A stretch of 26,300 nt of DNA from CAYGZQ01 sp964354375 [NCBI: uncultured Planctomycetota bacterium] (GTDB lineage: Bacteria > JAJVIF01 > JAPKYR01). The position numbers were made by a program, and so were the translations under genes. Shown here in pieces: positions 1-9,109 of this stretch. The DNA lies in the NCBI GenBank assembly GCA_964354375.1, contig CAYGZQ010000057.1:1-26300 (forward strand), written 5' to 3'. The notes beneath the pieces are model-generated. The model had not been told where the DNA came from. It ran no database searches and saw nothing but the letters and a program-made list of their open reading frames with translations. Each line of letters opens with the position of its first letter. Position 1 is the stretch's first letter.

Positions 1-3000
1 CGGAACCGTACTCAGGGAGCATTTCAGCAGTTCCCCCAGATGTCTAACCTTCTCGTCTGCTTCAGTCTGCTCGGCTATTCGAAGCGCGTAGTAGCAGGAG
101 AGCCAATCCCTTTCCACATCCGGATGCACGGGATTCGACGGTTCTGAGAATATTCCCAACATCTTCCGGTCCTCTTCCAAAAGGGGCAGTGCCTGGAGCA
201 GCACTCGCAGATTTGACGCAAGTGGCGGCGCTGAGCTTGTAGGATGTCCCCCAAAATCGGCAATCGCAGTCATGTCATCAAAGGCTGCAGCCAGTTTCTT
301 GTTGGTTGAGCGGAGGACAATCTCAGGCTGCGATATGAAGCATGCTGATCGGAGCAGGCAAGTCCTAAGAAGAACTGCAGCCAAATCGGCTATGGGACTT
401 GCCGCATGGGACGCAATGCGTTTTGCCATTAGGATTGCCCTACCAAGGTTACGTGCACGATAGCTAATCCAAGCTTGAGTTAGCTCGAGGCCTTCGTGTT
501 GATTAGCAATCCTGCTTGCATACTTCGTTCTGAAGCCTCTCTCCACATCTTCACGCCATTCATCGATCAGAACAGCAACATCTTTGTCAGCCTCGAGATG
601 GGAAAGAACCTGGCTAACGTCTTCCTGCCAACGGGCGAATGGGGGGGCCCATTTCAATTCGCTGAATTCATCCAGCAAGCTCTCTGCAGCAGCATCCCTG
701 CCCGTTTGCTCGGCACGACAGAACTCTCTGGCTCGACTGAACCAAAGGAGGTATCGTTCCACTTCAGGATCTGACGCATGTAGGAGTTCGGCGATCTGAT
801 CTTTGCTATCGCTTCCGTATTCTGGCAGGATCGTGTCGTCAAGGACCGCAGCGCAAATCCGGATGAGCTCAATGAATGCCGTGATAGGCGCCGGAAAATG
901 TGCTGCTGCATCCGGAAGCGGTATCTCCAGAAAGGGAGTCATTCTGACCTTCCGCATAAGGCCCATGATGCGGGCAAGAGATCCAGTGAGAACAGAAAGC
1001 CACCCAGGTGTTTCCTCTCCGGAGTCCGTAACCCATTGGATAAGAAGGTCACAGTCAATGAAGCATGTGTCTGTCTGTAATGCGGTATCCTGACTTCGTA
1101 TTGCAAAAAGCCCTACAGGTTCTCTGTAGCGGGCTATTGCATCACGAAGCGCGAAGGTGGAAAAGCGACACTCTCCCGCATCATTGAAACTACCCATTTG
1201 GCCGAGGCTTATCTGCCCAGTACCGCTCAACAGGTGGATGATTACCGCCTCACCTGGAACACCCGACGCCACGAGCTGAGTAGGCTCATCAAAATCGCAA
1301 TTCAGGATATATCGCGTCTGCTTGTCAGACTGTTTTCGCAACGCTGCCCTGAAGATCCTGTGAACAATAGGAATATCCAAGTCGTCGCATTTTACATAAC
1401 CTTGAACGATGGTGAACTCGGGCTCTAGCTTCCAGACCTGGAGGTCTCCACCAACCGGAGTGGCATTCTCAAGATGGAGCCTCATCTTTGAGTCCGGGGA
1501 GATCAGACGGATTTCTGGCTCATCAGAGTATCTCTGTAGGCCTGTTGGCCAATCAATAGTGCATTCTGGCAGTACACAAAACGGTAGCTCACCCAATGTG
1601 TCCAGTCCGGCGAATTCTCGCATGCGACTGATGGGTTCAACCCAAATGCGGCCGCGCACAGGTGGTGACACATCCAAATGAATTGCAGATTGAGTGTCCG
1701 GGATAGATATCCTTCGTGCTTCCCCGCCGTACTCCAAGAACAGACCTACCGCATTGGAGGTGAAGAGTTGACGGCGCAAGATGGAAAGGGATGGAAGGGT
1801 TTTTACATACACTCCTTCCAGATCGATGGTCCCAGGCAATCGACCATTCTCGTTTGACCACTTGATCAGTTCGTGAACCTGTCGATCTGCATTCTGCGCA
1901 ATGCCAAGGAAACTAAGGTCTGTTGAGGTCTCGATGATTATGCGCCATGCATCATATTCCAGATCCTGAAAGGGCAGGTCCACAACGCCATACGCGCCTT
2001 GTTGCAGGGCTTCAGGTGGGGGCTCCTGGTATGGTGCAAGCATGTAATACTCGCCCGGGGGTATGCCATTCTGGTGCTCGATGTACCCGCGTACAACATG
2101 AAATAGGGCTACAGGATCTCTGGTAGGGACCCAACCTGCAATTTCCCAGTTAGACCAATCACTAGCGGAATCACGTCGCTTGCCTGATATGTGATCGCGG
2201 AACCAGACCCTTGAATCCAGGATCATGGGGGTTTGAGGGACACTTTCCCCTCCGCAAGTATATGCACCACTGTTAACCGCTTGTTGATCGAAAGAAAGAG
2301 CGAGTTGACGGAACTCGGACAAGAAGATCAAGCGGGGTAAAGGGGGTCTGGTGACATTTTGTGATGATGGCCTGGGCAATTGGTCAAGCGCGCTGAAAAG
2401 TTCCGTAAAGAACCCAGTGCGGTACCCGTCAAGATGGCCCAGGTCTGATATGCTCAGTATGCCTCGCTGATGCTGGGAGACGCTGCGAGCCACGTCCCGT
2501 GTGAAATTCCAACCTTGGTCTTCGTGAAGAAATCTTGACAAGTGACCTGACTGGAGCCCACGAATTACCAGCCCGTTGAAGCTTCGCCTGTCCAGTACTC
2601 GGATTCCATCATAGCCATACCGACTTGACAATGAGGCGAGCAACTGGGCAAACCGGGGGATCTCACTGCGTGTAATCCCCGTTTGCTCCCTCAATGGAGT
2701 TACATACCTATAAGAGCCATATCCAGGTTTAGAGAGAAAACCAAAGCTTAGGAGTTGGGATTCCAACATCTCGCCCAGCCATGACTGGGTTGAGGAATTG
2801 TCGGACACCTCAAGCAGGCTGCAGAAATGAGCCCAGAATCCCTCTTCGTCATGATAGTAGTACATGCAGTTGATTGCGAGTACAAAGAGGTCAGTTTGGG
2901 TGGTTAGAGATCTCCGAGCAGAAAAGAGATCACGTCGCACTGCCTTTGCTAACGCGCTCAGATCCTTCTCAGAGACAACCACCTCCCCTGCGTACTGGCA

Positions 3001-3051
3001 TTCTCTGAGCCGTTGGCTAAACCCTCTGATCTGTTTGGCTATATCGATCAT
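1..3051 (-). CDS. Very large protein of unknown function, 3' end beyond the left edge
   Basis: The minus-strand frame from the ATG at 3051 has no stop codon down to position 1: I checked every triplet, and 1017 codons are open. The stop lies outside the window. An in-frame TGA two codons upstream of 3051 makes this the first possible ATG. The protein begins MIDIAKQIRGFSQRLRECQY and has the composition of a real soluble protein, with no signal peptide or membrane segment. The N-terminal third contains helical and aromatic stretches (for example INCMYYYHDEEGFWAHFC near residue 60, and a YRYVTPLREQTGI segment near residue 115). The middle looks beta-rich, and the last 300 residues are helical. 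I recognise no catalytic motif and no Walker motif. It lies divergent to the methyltransferase-NurA-HerA cassette, in a defence-rich region, so a defence role is likely but is inference only. No convincing Shine-Dalgarno precedes the ATG. Confidence 0.9.
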   Translation of the reverse strand, partial: MIDIAKQIRGFSQRLRECQYAGEVVVSEKDLSALAKAVRRDLFSARRSLTTQTDLFVLAINCMYYYHDEEGFWAHFCSLLEVSDNSSTQSWLGEMLESQLLSFGFLSKPGYGSYRYVTPLREQTGITRSEIPRFAQLLASLSSRYGYDGIRVLDRRSFNGLVIRGLQSGHLSRFLHEDQGWNFTRDVARSVSQHQRGILSISDLGHLDGYRTGFFTELFSALDQLPRPSSQNVTRPPLPRLIFLSEFRQLALSFDQQAVNSGAYTCGGESVPQTPMILDSRVWFRDHISGKRRDSASDWSNWEIAGWVPTRDPVALFHVVRGYIEHQNGIPPGEYYMLAPYQEPPPEALQQGAYGVVDLPFQDLEYDAWRIIIETSTDLSFLGIAQNADRQVHELIKWSNENGRLPGTIDLEGVYVKTLPSLSILRRQLFTSNAVGLFLEYGGEARRISIPDTQSAIHLDVSPPVRGRIWVEPISRMREFAGLDTLGELPFCVLPECTIDWPTGLQRYSDEPEIRLISPDSKMRLHLENATPVGGDLQVWKLEPEFTIVQGYVKCDDLDIPIVHRIFRAALRKQSDKQTRYILNCDFDEPTQLVASGVPGEAVIIHLLSGTGQISLGQMGSFNDAGECRFSTFALRDAIARYREPVGLFAIRSQDTALQTDTCFIDCDLLIQWVTDSGEETPGWLSVLTGSLARIMGLMRKVRMTPFLEIPLPDAAAHFPAPITAFIELIRICAAVLDDTILPEYGSDSKDQIAELLHASDPEVERYLLWFSRAREFCRAEQTGRDAAAESLLDEFSELKWAPPFARWQEDVSQVLSHLEADKDVAVLIDEWREDVERGFRTKYASRIANQHEGLELTQAWISYRARNLGRAILMAKRIASHAASPIADLAAVLLRTCLLRSACFISQPEIVLRSTNKKLAAAFDDMTAIADFGGHPTSSAPPLASNLRVLLQALPLLEEDRKMLGIFSEPSNPVHPDVERDWLSCYYALRIAEQTEADEKVRHLGELLKCSLSTVP

Positions 3052-3163
3052 TTGTCATCGCCAAGGCACATACTATGTCACTGAGCTTGGACAAGGCAGT
3101 ACTCACGTCCTGGAGTGTCCAGCCAGTCCCATGGTCTTGCGAAGAACTCGGACGCAGACTCAC
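3017..3163 (-). CDS. Possible short ORF overlapping the start of the giant minus-strand gene
   Basis: A 48-codon frame opens at a GTG at 3163 and stops at 3017, overlapping the first 35 bases of the giant gene in another frame. Its peptide (including GTGWTLQDVSTALSKLSD) looks protein-like. It could be a leader peptide coupled to translation of the big gene, or the tail of a decayed upstream gene, because other frames between 3164 and 3370 also hold protein-like fragments. The GTG has only a weak upstream TAGG. There is no homology evidence. Confidence 0.2.
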   Translation of the reverse strand: MSLRPSSSQDHGTGWTLQDVSTALSKLSDIVCALAMTNDRYSQTDQRV

Positions 3164-3403
3164 GATGGGGCAGACCTACTATGCGGTGCACTTCCAAGGT
3201 GATAGCATCCCACTGACTGCTCGAAAAAGGGTGACTATGATCTGAAACGTGGATATGGAATCTCAGGGCAGAGCAAGCCCGAATCAACCTGACCCTTAGA
3301 CCGTGCCTTGGGCAACTTGCGGATAGTCTCCGGCTAGTCACAGGTCCGTGCTGAACTCCCACGACACATCCTCCACATCGACTGAATCAGATTAGTGATC
3401 GAA

Positions 3404-3433
3404 AGTATAGCATATGAACGCAAGTAGTTTCAA
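3404..3433 (-). promoter_or_regulatory. Extended -10 promoter reading into the giant minus-strand gene
   Basis: On the minus strand TTGAAA (plus-strand 3428-3433) is followed after 18 bases by TATACT (plus-strand 3404-3409). TGC immediately precedes the -10, which gives the TGn extended -10 element. Initiation near 3397 would leave a leader of about 345 nt before the ATG at 3051. This is the best sigma70-like match I see upstream of that gene. Confidence 0.55.
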
Positions 3434-4496
3434 TGCCCAGCAGCCTTGCCGACTATCGTTAGGCTGTTTCGCTCTGGCCCGATCAGGATTGGCCAACGCT
3501 TGCTGGGACTCCCCCACCCGAGTCACATCTCAGGATTGACCTGGACCTGGCGTTGCAGTGGCTGGCGATACAGTCAAACGACTCCACTCAAGCCGCCTGC
3601 AGGCGTCTGAGGACCGCTGGGGCGCTGGAGTGTAGGCCGGGTACTTTCTGGGCTTGGCTGGGACAATGCTGACGCTGCGCACGTGCGACTACGCCAGACT
3701 ACCATGCCCTTAGATTCTCATTTTGATGTGCAGGATGGCGGTTTTTAAGTGTTCGGCGGCGCTGAGAGCGGCGCTTCTGGTGGGGACGAGTGCGGCCGGG
3801 GCGGAGGTTGGAGGGGTTGACGGTGCCTCCTGGTATTGCATTCACCCAACCTACATGCTGAATGTAGCGGTTCCGCAGAGCAGCTTACGACCAGTGTCAG
3901 AAGCCTCAATCCTCGTCCGATCCGTAGACCGGATGTGATCCGGCACGGCGTCCGCCGCCTTCGAGACACCGACGGCTAGGTTCTCATCCACCCACGCCAA
4001 CTCGCTCTTGATTCCCTCACATTCGACATCGGTACAGGTGAAGTCATCGAAAAGCTGCTTGACTCTCTGTGTTGCGAGCGGCTTGGGTGCCGCGGTGACC
4101 TCCGACGGCGAAGTCCGATGGGCACTGTGGCAAATCCGGAAGAATCTTCCCGAATCAGGCCCGTGGAGGCCCATTTCCCCCCTCTGACAACCCTATCCCT
4201 TACCCCGCCCCCTGGCGACGCTCTCACGCCCTCTGGTGGCGTGCGGGTTTGTAGATACGCGCCCTGACCTCGTGTGGGGCGCATGGATAGTGGGGAAGAG
4301 CAGTTGCGGTTTTGCGCTGGGAGTATGAATTTAGGGCTTCAAGGGGGGGTTGAGGTCTGTGATCCGGGTCCGTGTTGATGGCTTAAGGGCGAGTTCTGAT
4401 CTTGGTCGAGTTCAACGTCTGGGACGCCAAGGATAGTCTACTCTAGCGGAGTACGCCGGGGCGCAGCAATAGGTGAAGATTGTCTGCAGCCTCCTC
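3434..4496. other. Intergenic stretch of about 1 kb with no convincing gene
   Basis: This is the space between the divergent left gene and the methyltransferase cassette. Several short frames exist on both strands (for example minus 3851-4174) but none has a good start, a ribosome site or a recognisable motif. A short inverted repeat CACGCC/GGCGTG with a 7-base loop lies near 4227-4245 and has no T-run. I see no transposase, tRNA or CRISPR. The mosaic of protein-like fragments in different frames suggests a decayed gene or old insertion scar, but I cannot show it. Confidence 0.5.
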
Positions 4497-4497
4497 G

Positions 4498-4525
4498 TTC
4501 CCTATATCTGATTTTGGTGTATAAT
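4498..4525 (+). promoter_or_regulatory. Candidate promoter for the methyltransferase-NurA-HerA cassette
   Basis: A perfect TATAAT lies at 4520-4525. The -35 region at the right distance (about 4498-4503) is poor, so the call rests on the -10 alone. Transcription from here would start near 4532 and leave about 90 nt before the preferred methyltransferase start at 4620. Confidence 0.4.
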
Positions 4526-4678
4526 CCCGAATGCGCACTGCGGAAGCTGGAGACAATCCGTCAGGGGCTGTCTTTGACTGATGGCAAGGGCTACAGCCTT
4601 GACAAGAGGTGCAGGAATCATGTTTCGGAGCAGAGATCGAAGCATCTCAGTAATGAGCTGCCTACCGCCCCCCAATGA
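4517..4678 (+). CDS. Possible small ORF overlapping the methyltransferase start
   Basis: A 53-codon frame runs from a GTG at 4517 to TGA at 4676-4678, and the frame is also open further upstream. The peptide starts VYNPECALRKLETIRQG and is rich in charged residues, like a small regulatory or DNA-associated protein. It overlaps the first bases of the methyltransferase in a different frame. The GTG is next to the best -10 box and would not be transcribed from that promoter. So either the small ORF is real and starts upstream, or it is chance. Low confidence. Confidence 0.25.
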   Translation: MYNPECALRKLETIRQGLSLTDGKGYSLDKRCRNHVSEQRSKHLSNELPTAPQ

Positions 4679-5768
4679 TCCGATTCTTAGGATCAACGCA
4701 GTGTGTCCCTACTATACAATGTTCCCCCTGCGTTTTCCTTTTTCCGGACTGCGCCGGGCACTCAACGGCGAACGAGTCCTTGATCCCTTTTGCGGGAGAG
4801 GGACAACGAATTTTGCGGCTCGTCTTAGAGAGCTTGAGTCAGTCGGTATCGACAGCAATCCGGTTGCGGCAGCTATCGCCGCAGCCAAGCTCGTGAACGT
4901 GCGACCCCCAAGAATGAGCGAGCTGGCGGAGTCGATACTGGCAAGAAGACGAAGCGTTCACGATGTCCCCGAAGGACCGTTCTGGGACCGTTGCTACGAC
5001 GACGCAACGCTGGAGGACATCTGCAAAATACGCGAGCATCTCCTTGCAGGTTGCAGGACTCAGCGCGAAATCGCGTTACGAGCTCTAATGCTTGGGATTC
5101 TTCATGGACCTCGAAGGAAAGGACTCCCAACATATCTCTCGAATCAGATGCCCAGAACCTACGCCACCAAGCCCAAGCCTGCGGTCAAGTACTGGAAGGC
5201 CCGCAGGATGAAGCCAGCCAAGGTGGACGTGGCCGATGCTATTCGCCGCAGAGAACTGTTTGTCTTCGGCGTGAGGCCTCCAAAAGCGTCCGGAAGGGTT
5301 TATCTTGCCGATTGTCGCTCGCTTAACCTGTCGGAGACGGGTGGACCATATGACTGGGTGATCACATCGCCCCCTTACTACGGAATGCGAAGCTACTGGC
5401 CCGATCAATGGTTAAGGAACTGGTTCCTGGGTGGCCCAAGCGATGTCGAGTACCGTCATGAGAACCAGGTGTCCCATGGGAGCGAGGTTGAATTCATCGA
5501 CGACCTTGCACGCGTTTGGAGGAATGTAGCTGCGGCATGTGTCCCGGGGGCGAAGATGATAGTCAGGTTTGGAGCAATACCCAGCTCGCGTAAGGATCCT
5601 GGATCGCTGCTCAAGCGCTCTCTCCGTGAAGCCAGTTGCGGATGGCGTGTTTTGACGGTCAAGGACGCGGGAAGAGCCCCCTTGGGGAGAAGGCAGTCAG
5701 AGCAATTTAACCCGACAACGCGGGCTGCTATAGATGAGATCGATCTGTACGCCGTTCTGGAGGATTGA
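4620..5768 (+). CDS. DNA methyltransferase (N6-adenine or N4-cytosine type) of the NurA-HerA cassette
   Basis: A SAM-dependent DNA amino-methyltransferase of about 382 residues. From the start used here the SAM-binding motif DPFCGRGTT lies near residue 55. The catalytic motif TSPPYYG lies near 249-255. The order FxGxG first and SPPY later, with about 190 residues between them, fits an alpha-like arrangement with the recognition region in the middle. An N-terminal LPPPNDP...CPYYTMFP segment precedes motif I. An ATG at 4581 is also in frame, but 4620 has AAGAGG and AGGA upstream, and conserved-looking sequence begins only after it; 4653 is a third option. The stop overlaps the NurA ribosome-binding region, indicating translational coupling. 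Inferred role: it modifies host DNA so that the linked nuclease-translocase ignores it. It could also be an orphan enzyme. Confidence 0.9.
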   Translation: MFRSRDRSISVMSCLPPPNDPILRINAVCPYYTMFPLRFPFSGLRRALNGERVLDPFCGRGTTNFAARLRELESVGIDSNPVAAAIAAAKLVNVRPPRMSELAESILARRRSVHDVPEGPFWDRCYDDATLEDICKIREHLLAGCRTQREIALRALMLGILHGPRRKGLPTYLSNQMPRTYATKPKPAVKYWKARRMKPAKVDVADAIRRRELFVFGVRPPKASGRVYLADCRSLNLSETGGPYDWVITSPPYYGMRSYWPDQWLRNWFLGGPSDVEYRHENQVSHGSEVEFIDDLARVWRNVAAACVPGAKMIVRFGAIPSSRKDPGSLLKRSLREASCGWRVLTVKDAGRAPLGRRQSEQFNPTTRAAIDEIDLYAVLED

Positions 5769-5770
5769 CG

Positions 5771-6931
5771 ATGTTCGGACCACAGGATCTACAAAGACTC
5801 CGAGACGCAATCAGACAAAGGGCGCAGTCTGACGGGACAATTCTTGAAGAACTTCGAAGGGAGGTCCGTGCGCTGAGACCCGAAGTCCGCCCGATTCAAC
5901 CCAGGACGACGACGGCAATCTCGCTGGTAGCCAGCGATGGTGGAAACAATCAGCTCGTCTTCGACCCGTTTCATGTACAGCTTGTAAGAGTGGTCGATTC
6001 ATATGGAAAGCAGCTCTTTCTGGATACAGTTTCACCGACTACCGATCCCGACCAGTTGTGCGACGCACAGTTTCATGCCGACGGGACACCGAAAACGCCG
6101 TTAGGGCGAATGATCTTGGACTTGAATGTACAGCCTCGTTCCCTGCATGGTCTCAGTCCAATGCTTCCAGAGGGAAAGAAGGTCAGAGAGAATCCGGAGC
6201 TTGTCTCACCTTCCTGGGTGCTTGTCTATCGAGACCTGTGCGAATGGGCAGTGCTGTATGAGAGGATCTGCTACCACACCTTCGCAACCGACACCTTGAT
6301 CGTAAGAGACGGCCTTCTTCGTAGCAAGCTTTTCGCGAAGGACTACTTCATCCAATACAGGAAGAGGATCGAGGCGGCCATCCAGGACATTTACGAGAAG
6401 GATCGCCGAAAAGTCTTCCTCGTGGGCATAGCCAAGCACAGTAAAGTGCTCGCAAGATACAACCTGGCTCTTGCGATCGAAGGAATTCTGCCCTCTGGGG
6501 AGGCAAGATACGTACGAATCCCCAGAATCATGGAGGCTAAGGCTTACGTATGGCCTGAATACGCGCGTGGCGCGGAGACCGAAGGAGAAGGTGAGGCCCC
6601 GAAATTCGTAGCTGGCGACATGTTCTTCGTTCGATTCGGCAAGCATAGCGGCGATCCGATATGGACGATCGATGTGTTTTCGATACATAGCGACAAGGCA
6701 AACGAGATCTTCGGATACCTGTTGCACGACGCTATTGCGGGATTTCCAATCCCCTTCTATCCACGCTGTCTTCAGAAGGCGCATGAGTACGCCCAGATCG
6801 TGGATTTCGACCTTGAAATACTGCAGGATGAGATCATAAGTGCCGTCCGTGACCTTCTTTCTGGTAGCGAAAAACAGGTTCTCGATGCCATGCAGCTTCA
6901 GACTGACTTCGCAGGGAGGAGATATCAATGA
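5771..6931 (+). CDS. nurA: NurA-domain nuclease
   Basis: A NurA-family protein of 386 residues. NurA enzymes are Mn-dependent nucleases with an RNase H-like fold that work with the HerA hexameric translocase in DNA end processing. The signature acidic motif ASDGG is at residues 54-58 (D56). A second motif, VRDGLL, has D180. The VGIAKHSKVLARY segment matches the later conserved NurA 'vG..K.s' region. The ATG at 5771 follows TGGAGG (5758-5763) by 7 bases. A TTG at 5765 is possible but weaker. The gene starts 2 bases after the methyltransferase stop, and its own stop overlaps the HerA ATG (ATGA). That coupling, in the classical nurA-herA pairing, makes the assignment firm. A dedicated methyltransferase as third partner is the unusual element. 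Confidence 0.9.
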   Translation: MFGPQDLQRLRDAIRQRAQSDGTILEELRREVRALRPEVRPIQPRTTTAISLVASDGGNNQLVFDPFHVQLVRVVDSYGKQLFLDTVSPTTDPDQLCDAQFHADGTPKTPLGRMILDLNVQPRSLHGLSPMLPEGKKVRENPELVSPSWVLVYRDLCEWAVLYERICYHTFATDTLIVRDGLLRSKLFAKDYFIQYRKRIEAAIQDIYEKDRRKVFLVGIAKHSKVLARYNLALAIEGILPSGEARYVRIPRIMEAKAYVWPEYARGAETEGEGEAPKFVAGDMFFVRFGKHSGDPIWTIDVFSIHSDKANEIFGYLLHDAIAGFPIPFYPRCLQKAHEYAQIVDFDLEILQDEIISAVRDLLSGSEKQVLDAMQLQTDFAGRRYQ

Positions 6932-9060
6932 AACTGTTTTCCAAGGAGAACGTGATTGGGATATTTCGTGGATTTAGTGAAGGGGGACTTGAGTTCCATG
7001 CAGACTTGACTTTGCCCTACCGGAGTCATTTCCAGTGCACCCCCATGCATGGACAATTCCTGGTGGTTCAGCTGGAAACCGAGGATGAAGCGGTTCTCGG
7101 ACGGATAACATCAATCTCATCTGAAGGTCGATTGACATCGGGTGCTGGAGAGGACTACGGGCTTCGTGCAATAGCCGATGACAGGCCCATACCTGAAGAT
7201 TTGCGCGAGCAGTATCTCAAGTATCGCGTGGATATTCGGGTCCTTGGAGTTCTCAGAAACGTAAATGGTCAACCTGTCTTTGCCGCATCTCATCGCCGGT
7301 TGCCGCACGTGGGCAGCAAAGTCGCTTTCCTATCAGATGAGCTACTTAGGGAAGTCACGGGCCACAATGTCGGCGGAGCGGATCTCGGGTTCCTTGCATT
7401 CGGCGAATTCGTTTACAGTGGGAGCGACAAACGGCTTTCGCATAAGCCGTGGATGCAAATCCGCAATCCTGATGTGATTCCGAAATTCGATGCCACATAT
7501 CTTGTATCTCGCCGCACATTTGTGTTCGCCAGGGCTGGCTTCGGCAAGTCTAACCTGATCAAGCTCTTGTTTGCGAATCTCTATCGGCGTACCCCGACTA
7601 TCGAGAAACGGGCTGGAAGGAATGTGCCAGTGGGCACCATTATCTTCGATCCCGAGGGAGAGTACTTCTGGCCAGATGATAAGAATCGACCCGGCTTGTG
7701 TGATGTCCCGGAACTGGAAGACAAGATAGTCGTCTTCACAGCCAAGTCCGGGCCAAGTCCTTTCTATGGTTCCTTCATAGCGGGCAGCATCCGACTTGAC
7801 ATTCGTCGCCTCAAGCCGACGGACGTGATCTCGATTGCGCTGTCGCCCGAGAAGCAAGATCAGCAAAACGTCCGTAAGCTGAAGGCTCTGAATGCAGCAG
7901 CATGGGCTGAACTAGTTGATGAGATCTACCGGAACGGCAACAATGCGGACGTTGAGTTGATCAAAAGCGCTCTGAACCTTGAGGCCGGTCAGGACTTCGA
8001 GCTGTATGCTGCCAGAGCTAACATGACCACCGTAGTGAGAATGCTGCACGATCCCAGTAGCCAGATGCTGGACATGCTATTCCTCGCTCTGAAGGAAGGA
8101 AAGATATGCATCGTCGATGTGTCCCAGCTGCGGGGCGAGGCCGCTCTCGTTCTGTCTGGCATCATTCTTCGCAAGGTCTTCGACCACAACCAGGAGGAAT
8201 TCACCAAGGCACGGCCGGAGACCATCCCTACAGTAGCCGTAGTAGAGGAAGCACAGTCAGTCCTTGGAGGTGGTGGCAGCGGGGGAGAAGGCCCGTATGT
8301 TACCTGGGTGAAGGAAGGTCGAAAATACGACCTCGGGGCGGTTCTCATCACTCAGCAACCCGGCAGCATTTCGCAGGAGATCCTCAGCCAGGGCGACAAC
8401 TGGTTCATTTTCCACCTACTCTCATCGGGTGACTTACAGGCGGTCAAGCGAGCCAACGCGCATTTCAGTGATGATATCCTGAGTGCGATACTCAACGAGC
8501 CCATACCTGGAAACGGCGTATTCTGGAGCAGTGCGGGAGGAAAGAGCTACCCGATCCCGCTTCGTGTCCTGTCCTTCGAAGACGCTTACAGGGCCCGTGA
8601 TCCCGAGTATAGGATGGCAGCGGCTGACACATTTGCGGCCAAGTTGCGCAGCAACTTCGATGTGGCGATGAAACAAAGCGCTTCACTTGCCGAGGAGGGC
8701 AAGAAGGAATCAATCTCGTTGGATGAGAGCGACCTTGGATTGTCAGGCAGCCCGGAGGAGGGAGTGGTTGACGAACCGGTTGATGCAATCAAGACGCACA
8801 TTGCCGCAGTTATAAGCAAGTTGAAGAAGGATCAGGGCTTGATAGACAAAATCAGAACGCAGGGAATCCCCTGGAAGGGCATGTTGAAGGCGATCGAGGC
8901 CCTGCTGCCGGATACCATTAGCGACAAGAATCAGGTGGCTTACGACCATGTTCCCACCGCCATGAGTGAAATTTTCGGCCCGGACAAATGGGATACAGAG
9001 AAACGCCAGTCGAAGTCAGGACCTGGTACGACGACATGGATTGTTCTCGTGGGCGAGTAG
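6928..9060 (+). CDS. herA: HerA-like (DUF87) hexameric DNA translocase ATPase
   Basis: A FtsK/HerA-superfamily ATPase of 710 residues. The N-terminal ~190 residues look like the HerA beta-barrel (HAS) domain, including VVQLETEDEAVLGRITSI. Walker A is RAGFGKSN at 202-209 (K207). Walker B is VAVVEEAQ at 436-443 (E440, E441). The following GAVLITQQPGSISQEILSQ segment is typical of the sensor region of this family. The C-terminal tail (about 590-710) is longer than a minimal HerA and ends in a small helical domain carrying DKIRTQGIPWKGML. HerA hexamers encircle and pump duplex DNA and activate NurA. The start has an excellent GGGAGGAG (6914-6921) and overlaps the nurA stop. A gap of 90 bp with its own promoter separates it from the next gene, so it probably closes a three-gene unit. 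Confidence 0.92.
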   Translation: MKLFSKENVIGIFRGFSEGGLEFHADLTLPYRSHFQCTPMHGQFLVVQLETEDEAVLGRITSISSEGRLTSGAGEDYGLRAIADDRPIPEDLREQYLKYRVDIRVLGVLRNVNGQPVFAASHRRLPHVGSKVAFLSDELLREVTGHNVGGADLGFLAFGEFVYSGSDKRLSHKPWMQIRNPDVIPKFDATYLVSRRTFVFARAGFGKSNLIKLLFANLYRRTPTIEKRAGRNVPVGTIIFDPEGEYFWPDDKNRPGLCDVPELEDKIVVFTAKSGPSPFYGSFIAGSIRLDIRRLKPTDVISIALSPEKQDQQNVRKLKALNAAAWAELVDEIYRNGNNADVELIKSALNLEAGQDFELYAARANMTTVVRMLHDPSSQMLDMLFLALKEGKICIVDVSQLRGEAALVLSGIILRKVFDHNQEEFTKARPETIPTVAVVEEAQSVLGGGGSGGEGPYVTWVKEGRKYDLGAVLITQQPGSISQEILSQGDNWFIFHLLSSGDLQAVKRANAHFSDDILSAILNEPIPGNGVFWSSAGGKSYPIPLRVLSFEDAYRARDPEYRMAAADTFAAKLRSNFDVAMKQSASLAEEGKKESISLDESDLGLSGSPEEGVVDEPVDAIKTHIAAVISKLKKDQGLIDKIRTQGIPWKGMLKAIEALLPDTISDKNQVAYDHVPTAMSEIFGPDKWDTEKRQSKSGPGTTTWIVLVGE

Positions 9061-9109
9061 CACGCAGGTCCACGGGTCGCTTCTCTGATGGTTAGATTCG
9101 CAGGCTGCT

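Noticed and set aside
3078-3362. A 94-codon minus-strand frame between the promoter and the giant gene
   Set aside because: It starts with GTG and has no clear ribosome site, and fragments in the other two frames look equally protein-like, so it is more likely leader or decayed sequence.
3851-4174. A 107-codon minus-strand frame in the large intergenic region
   Set aside because: Part of the peptide looks protein-like, but it has no motif, no ribosome site and competing overlapping frames on both strands. I could not support it as a gene or pseudogene.
6206-6928. A 240-codon minus-strand frame opposite nurA
   Set aside because: It is a shadow of the NurA coding frame: the plus-strand protein carries the family motifs and coupled start and stop signals.
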